DNA of 64,000 nucleotides. Source: GCA-2706205 sp964215955 (GTDB lineage: Bacteria; Bdellovibrionota; Bacteriovoracia; Bacteriovoracales; Bacteriovoracaceae). Of this stretch, positions 61,284 through 64,000 are shown piece by piece. Made by a program: the position numbers and the translations under genes. Each line of letters opens with the position of its first letter. The stretch's first letter is position 1. Where the stretch lies: NCBI GenBank assembly GCA_964215955.1, contig CAXPDR010000038.1, positions 158,978-222,977 on the forward strand, in the 5' to 3' direction. The notes under the pieces are model-generated. The model made no database searches. It saw only the letters and a list, made by a program, of their open reading frames with translations, and had not been told where the DNA came from.

Positions 61284-62084
61284 ATGAGGATTGTATTAAT
61301 ATTTGTTTTATTTTGTGTAAACGTCCATGCCGCAAAGAGTCCAAAAACTGAGTACCCTTACAAAAACTGTCTCTCAGCTCGAGAATATATTACGACCGTA
61401 AACTTTTTAAGAGAAAAAAAAGAATTTGGCTTGAGCGAAAAAGAAATTAGCAATGTTGCAGATCAAGTTTCCTCTGGCTGCTCCAAGGCTTCAAAGAACT
61501 TTATTAAAATACTTTCAGTACTTAACAAAATGGGAATTGATACACGAACAAGTCTTAAGTTTGCTATAGAAATCGCAAACAAAGGCGAAGATCATACTCA
61601 CGCTTTTTTAAAAGTTTTCAAACAAGTTTATGATCCGGAATATCTTGATTTAGATGTGCTAACCTCTTTAAACCTAAGTCTTAAACTAGCAAATTCAAAC
61701 GATCCTAATGTCAAAAAATCTCTCAAGGACTTCAAAAACCTTGTTGAGTTCTGCATTGAAAACAAGTCAATGGAACTTTCATCTTTGAAATGTGCGAACT
61801 TAGCTACAGATGTAACCGTCATAGGTAAACAATTCAGAAAACCTATTTCTAAAACCTTTATTGAATTAATAGAGTTTATTCAAAATGATAAAGAGGGCCC
61901 AAAGCTTGATCGAAATGCTTCATATCAAACTGCGATTAAGGTCATTAGAAACGGAGAATTAAGTAGCAAAAACTTTAAAGAAGCCTTTATTTTTGCCAGT
62001 TCTAAAAAAGGACTTAAACTCCCCGTTGCTGATGCAGTAAAATTCGCAATTAAAATCTCTCAAAAATCAATGCAACAAATTTAG
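61284..62084 (+). CDS. Secreted helical-repeat protein of unknown function
   Basis: 266 aa, signal peptide MRIVLIFVLFCVNVHAA. The mature part consists of repeated amphipathic helices (LNKMGIDTRTSLKFAIEIAN, LDVLTSLNLSLKLANSNDP, ASYQTAIKVIRNGELSSKNF), suggesting an alpha-solenoid. Four cysteines (NCLSAREY, SGCSKA, EFCIE, LKCANLA) may pair. No family recognised. It overlaps the convergent gene by 4 nt. Confidence 0.72.
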   Translation: MRIVLIFVLFCVNVHAAKSPKTEYPYKNCLSAREYITTVNFLREKKEFGLSEKEISNVADQVSSGCSKASKNFIKILSVLNKMGIDTRTSLKFAIEIANKGEDHTHAFLKVFKQVYDPEYLDLDVLTSLNLSLKLANSNDPNVKKSLKDFKNLVEFCIENKSMELSSLKCANLATDVTVIGKQFRKPISKTFIELIEFIQNDKEGPKLDRNASYQTAIKVIRNGELSSKNFKEAFIFASSKKGLKLPVADAVKFAIKISQKSMQQI

Positions 62085-62791
62085 AATTGGTACATTAAAT
62101 TTAAACCAACAGCCTTTTTCATCTGGAAAGGCTCATGAGTAACTGGAATAATGGCAACAGGAGAGAATATTTTCTTCTTATACTTTGCCTGTTCATTTCC
62201 TACTTTCTCCCAATGAGTTTTGAAAAATAATGGAGCAAGGGAAACAAGAGCTGAGGTTGCGGCCATCATATTTGCATCAGTTTTAGGCTCGACATTTTCA
62301 AGAAGCACACCGGAAGCTATTAAATTAGAAGCAACAGATAAATATCTCATCTTTTTCCCTATACTTCTCAAATTATTAATTTCTTCTTCGGCTAATCTTT
62401 CAAGTGTTAACCTATCTCTTAAACTTGTTCCTTTAAATCCCTTAAGTTTATTATAAGCTGTTTTATACGGACGATATTTCATCGATGCCCAAACAGTTGC
62501 ACCTAACCAGCCAAGTCCAACTCCCATCGCTAATAAGGGCGCCTTATCCCCACCTTCATCTTCTTTATCTTCCTTAATTTCAGAACTACTCATCCCCCCG
62601 GCAACTAAGGTTGCAACCGCTGAAAGTTGTATTGGTAAAAAGCTTGAATCTAAATTTTGCTTCTCATCTTTAAGTTCAAGTTTAATTCTATCAGAAGCCC
62701 TAGGTGTAACATTAAGTTCAGGGTATTGTAATTCCTGAGCGATAGAGTTGAACATCATACAAAAAGAAAACATAATTCCTAATAATTTCAT
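62081..62791 (-). CDS. Exported membrane-associated protein of unknown function
   Basis: 236 aa, signal peptide MKLLGIMFSFCMMFNSIA. Hydrophobic segments SAVATLVAGGM, LLAMGVGLGWLGATVWASM and LSVASNLIASGVLL with MAATSALVSLAPLFF are separated by charged stretches, a pattern of repeated Gly-rich helix pairs. The C-terminus ends in NLMYQF with an aromatic residue, as in outer-membrane proteins. No family recognised. Confidence 0.7.
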   Translation of the reverse strand: MKLLGIMFSFCMMFNSIAQELQYPELNVTPRASDRIKLELKDEKQNLDSSFLPIQLSAVATLVAGGMSSSEIKEDKEDEGGDKAPLLAMGVGLGWLGATVWASMKYRPYKTAYNKLKGFKGTSLRDRLTLERLAEEEINNLRSIGKKMRYLSVASNLIASGVLLENVEPKTDANMMAATSALVSLAPLFFKTHWEKVGNEQAKYKKKIFSPVAIIPVTHEPFQMKKAVGLNLMYQF

Positions 62792-62870
62792 TTTTTACCC
62801 TGTTTAATAAAAGTTTTTAAGATTCTAATATATTATCAAACAGCAATTAATATAAAAGGTTATTCTTATC

Positions 62871-63860
62871 ATGAAAATTTTTCTATCTTTCCTATATGTA
62901 ATTTTCCCTTTGTTTTCTCTAGCAGAAAGTCCTAACGTTGGGATGATCATTAAACGGCAAGGAAAAGCAGAATTACTTACGAACCCAAGTAAGAAGCTTA
63001 ATGGACAAAAAAATCCTGTCCTCTATGAAGGGATGTATTACGAGGTCAAAAAAATCCGTCCAGGACTAAAAGTAAAAAACAAAAATATTGTTAGAACAGG
63101 AAAAGATTCGAAAGTAAAAGTTGTATTTAAAAATGGAGATCAGTTTAATGTGGGTGAAGCCACTGCTTATACAATATCATGGAATAAAAACCCTCAATCA
63201 GATGATAAAGGATCAACAGTTGGAGTTATTTATGGATCAATTAGAGGTATTATTTCTAAAAAAGGTCCACGTAATAAACTAAAAGTTAAATCTAGAAGTG
63301 CCGTTATGGGTGTAAGAGGTACTGATTTTCATTTTTATCAAAAAGGAACATCAGGGGATAGTCTTATTTCTGTCATAAGAGGAAAAGTAGAAGTTGCACC
63401 TACAGAAGCTCCAAAACAAATAAGAGTAGTTAAGCAAGGCTTCTCAGCAGAGACAAAGTCAAAGCCTCTTGAAGTCGATCAATCTAAAAAGAAAGATCCT
63501 CCAAAAACGGCCATTACTTTGGTACAAACGAGTAAGAATGATTTAGTTTTTATCCAAAAAGATTCTTCAGTAAAAACTGAACCAGAAGATCAAAAACTCA
63601 TTACTCCTGAAATTGAAAAGGAAATTAAAATATTAAATGATAAGGCAAAAGAAGTAACCCTTACAGATATCAAAACCTATCAACCCGAAGTTTATGAACA
63701 ATTGAAAACAGATAAATCTAAGACTGTTCACGAAATTAATACAACGGTTGTTAAGAATGCCTTTAAACAAGCACCAATAAAAAAGAAAAAGAAAGGATTT
63801 GATGAGTTGATTGAAGACTTAGATGATGATGCTTATGAAAAATACTTTAAATCGAAATAA
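62871..63860 (+). CDS. FecR-domain secreted protein
   Basis: 329 aa, signal peptide of 18 residues. The FecR domain occupies about residues 45-180: MYYEVKKIRPGLKVKNKNIV, KVKVVFKNGDQFNVGEATAY, GVIYGSIRGIISKKG and SAVMGVRGTDFHFYQ. The remaining 150 residues are Lys/Glu/Thr-rich and helical, with a highly basic stretch (APIKKKKKGFDELIED) near the end. FecR domains occur both in signal transduction and as envelope-located modules; no sigma factor or receptor is adjacent, so regulation is unlikely to be the role. Confidence 0.85.
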   Translation: MKIFLSFLYVIFPLFSLAESPNVGMIIKRQGKAELLTNPSKKLNGQKNPVLYEGMYYEVKKIRPGLKVKNKNIVRTGKDSKVKVVFKNGDQFNVGEATAYTISWNKNPQSDDKGSTVGVIYGSIRGIISKKGPRNKLKVKSRSAVMGVRGTDFHFYQKGTSGDSLISVIRGKVEVAPTEAPKQIRVVKQGFSAETKSKPLEVDQSKKKDPPKTAITLVQTSKNDLVFIQKDSSVKTEPEDQKLITPEIEKEIKILNDKAKEVTLTDIKTYQPEVYEQLKTDKSKTVHEINTTVVKNAFKQAPIKKKKKGFDELIEDLDDDAYEKYFKSK

Positions 63861-63874
63861 AAAAAGCTCCTAAA

Positions 63875-64000
63875 TGATCTGTACCCCAAAAGTGGGACGG
63901 ATTAAAAAAGGCTCTTTAATTTAAATGCCTCCGATATTCACTCGGGGGCATTTTTTTTAGAGCTAACTGTGGTCGCCTATGATTATAGTAATTTATTTGT
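63875..64000 (-). mobile_element. IS3-family insertion sequence, one end (truncated by window)
   Basis: TGATCTGTACCCCAAAAG (from 63875) continuing AGTGGGAC resembles an IS3-family terminal inverted repeat. The 3' end of a transposase lies just inside. The element continues past the right edge, so the second end and target duplication are not visible. It begins 14 bases after the FecR gene stop. Confidence 0.75.
63916..64000 (-). CDS. IS3-family transposase OrfB, C-terminal end (partial)
   Basis: The last 28 or so codons encode QINYYNHRRPQLALKKMPP followed by SEYRRHLN and TAA. YNHRRPxxALxxMxPxEY is the C-terminus of IS3-family (IS150/IS911-like) DDE transposases. The remainder lies outside the window. 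The DDE integrase domain executes cut-and-copy transposition. Confidence 0.85.
   Translation of the reverse strand, partial: QINYYNHRRPQLALKKMPPSEYRRHLN

Noticed and set aside
1..64000. CRISPR arrays, rRNA genes, riboswitches and prophage structural genes.
   Set aside because: Looked for regular repeat-spacer series, conserved rRNA segments, known riboswitch cores and capsid/tail motifs; none were seen.

Overview
The window is A+T-rich, gene-dense bacterial chromosome. Almost every base is coding, with short gaps, many overlapping ends, and an unusually high share of secreted proteins, lipoproteins and membrane proteins. The mix (several Lnb/DUF4105-type secreted proteins, a DUF3015-DUF4105 pair, soluble chemoreceptors, many small exported proteins of no known family, a haem-type TonB receptor, a murein endopeptidase) suggests a Gram-negative predator-like lineage such as Bacteriovoracia/Bdellovibrionota. 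That placement is inference from gene content and base composition; no rRNA or other phylogenetic marker was available to test it.

Layout. 1-3650 (minus) is a tightly overlapping oxidative operon: AurF-like diiron protein, 2Fe-2S ferredoxin, Rieske oxygenase, fatty acid hydroxylase/sterol desaturase and an acyltransferase cut by the window edge. 3833-7134 holds a 38-aa secreted peptide, a large secreted protein with two cysteine-peptidase-like sites, and three tandem paralogous small secreted proteins. 7225-9919 is a regulatory block: a MerR protein fused to a degenerate DNA polymerase III alpha (DnaE) core, then an OhrR-like MarR repressor facing a glutathione peroxidase. 9916-16477 carries a GMC oxidoreductase, a Lnb/DUF4105-like protein, MepA, a PQQ-type sugar dehydrogenase and a metal permease.

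16609-21416 is a tRNA-Asp locus with a small island: repeats of the tRNA 3' end, a type IIG-like restriction-modification enzyme, the C-terminal tail of a tyrosine recombinase, and an XRE regulator with 11-bp iterons. 21610-36762 is dominated by secreted enzymes and lipoproteins, and includes a divergent two-component pair whose response regulator is frameshifted. 36828-45572 has an AbgT transporter, a split two-fold-repeat membrane protein, the MoxR-DUF58 operon with a coiled-coil partner, a zinc-binding (CZB) chemoreceptor and a HlyIII protein. 45714-53959 holds a transglutaminase-like secreted protein, an LtrA-KirBac potassium-channel fusion, and a TonB receptor with its TonB. 54264-63860 contains a PAS chemoreceptor, an ABC1 kinase, an AI-2E-type transporter, an aminotransferase-methyltransferase-EEP operon and a FecR-domain protein. 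The right edge enters an IS3-family element.

The most unusual items are the MerR-DnaE fusion, whose own promoter looks like a MerR-type 19-bp-spacer promoter driving a leaderless mRNA; the LtrA-KirBac fusion; the oxygenase operon; and the decayed integrase tail inside the tRNA-Asp island.
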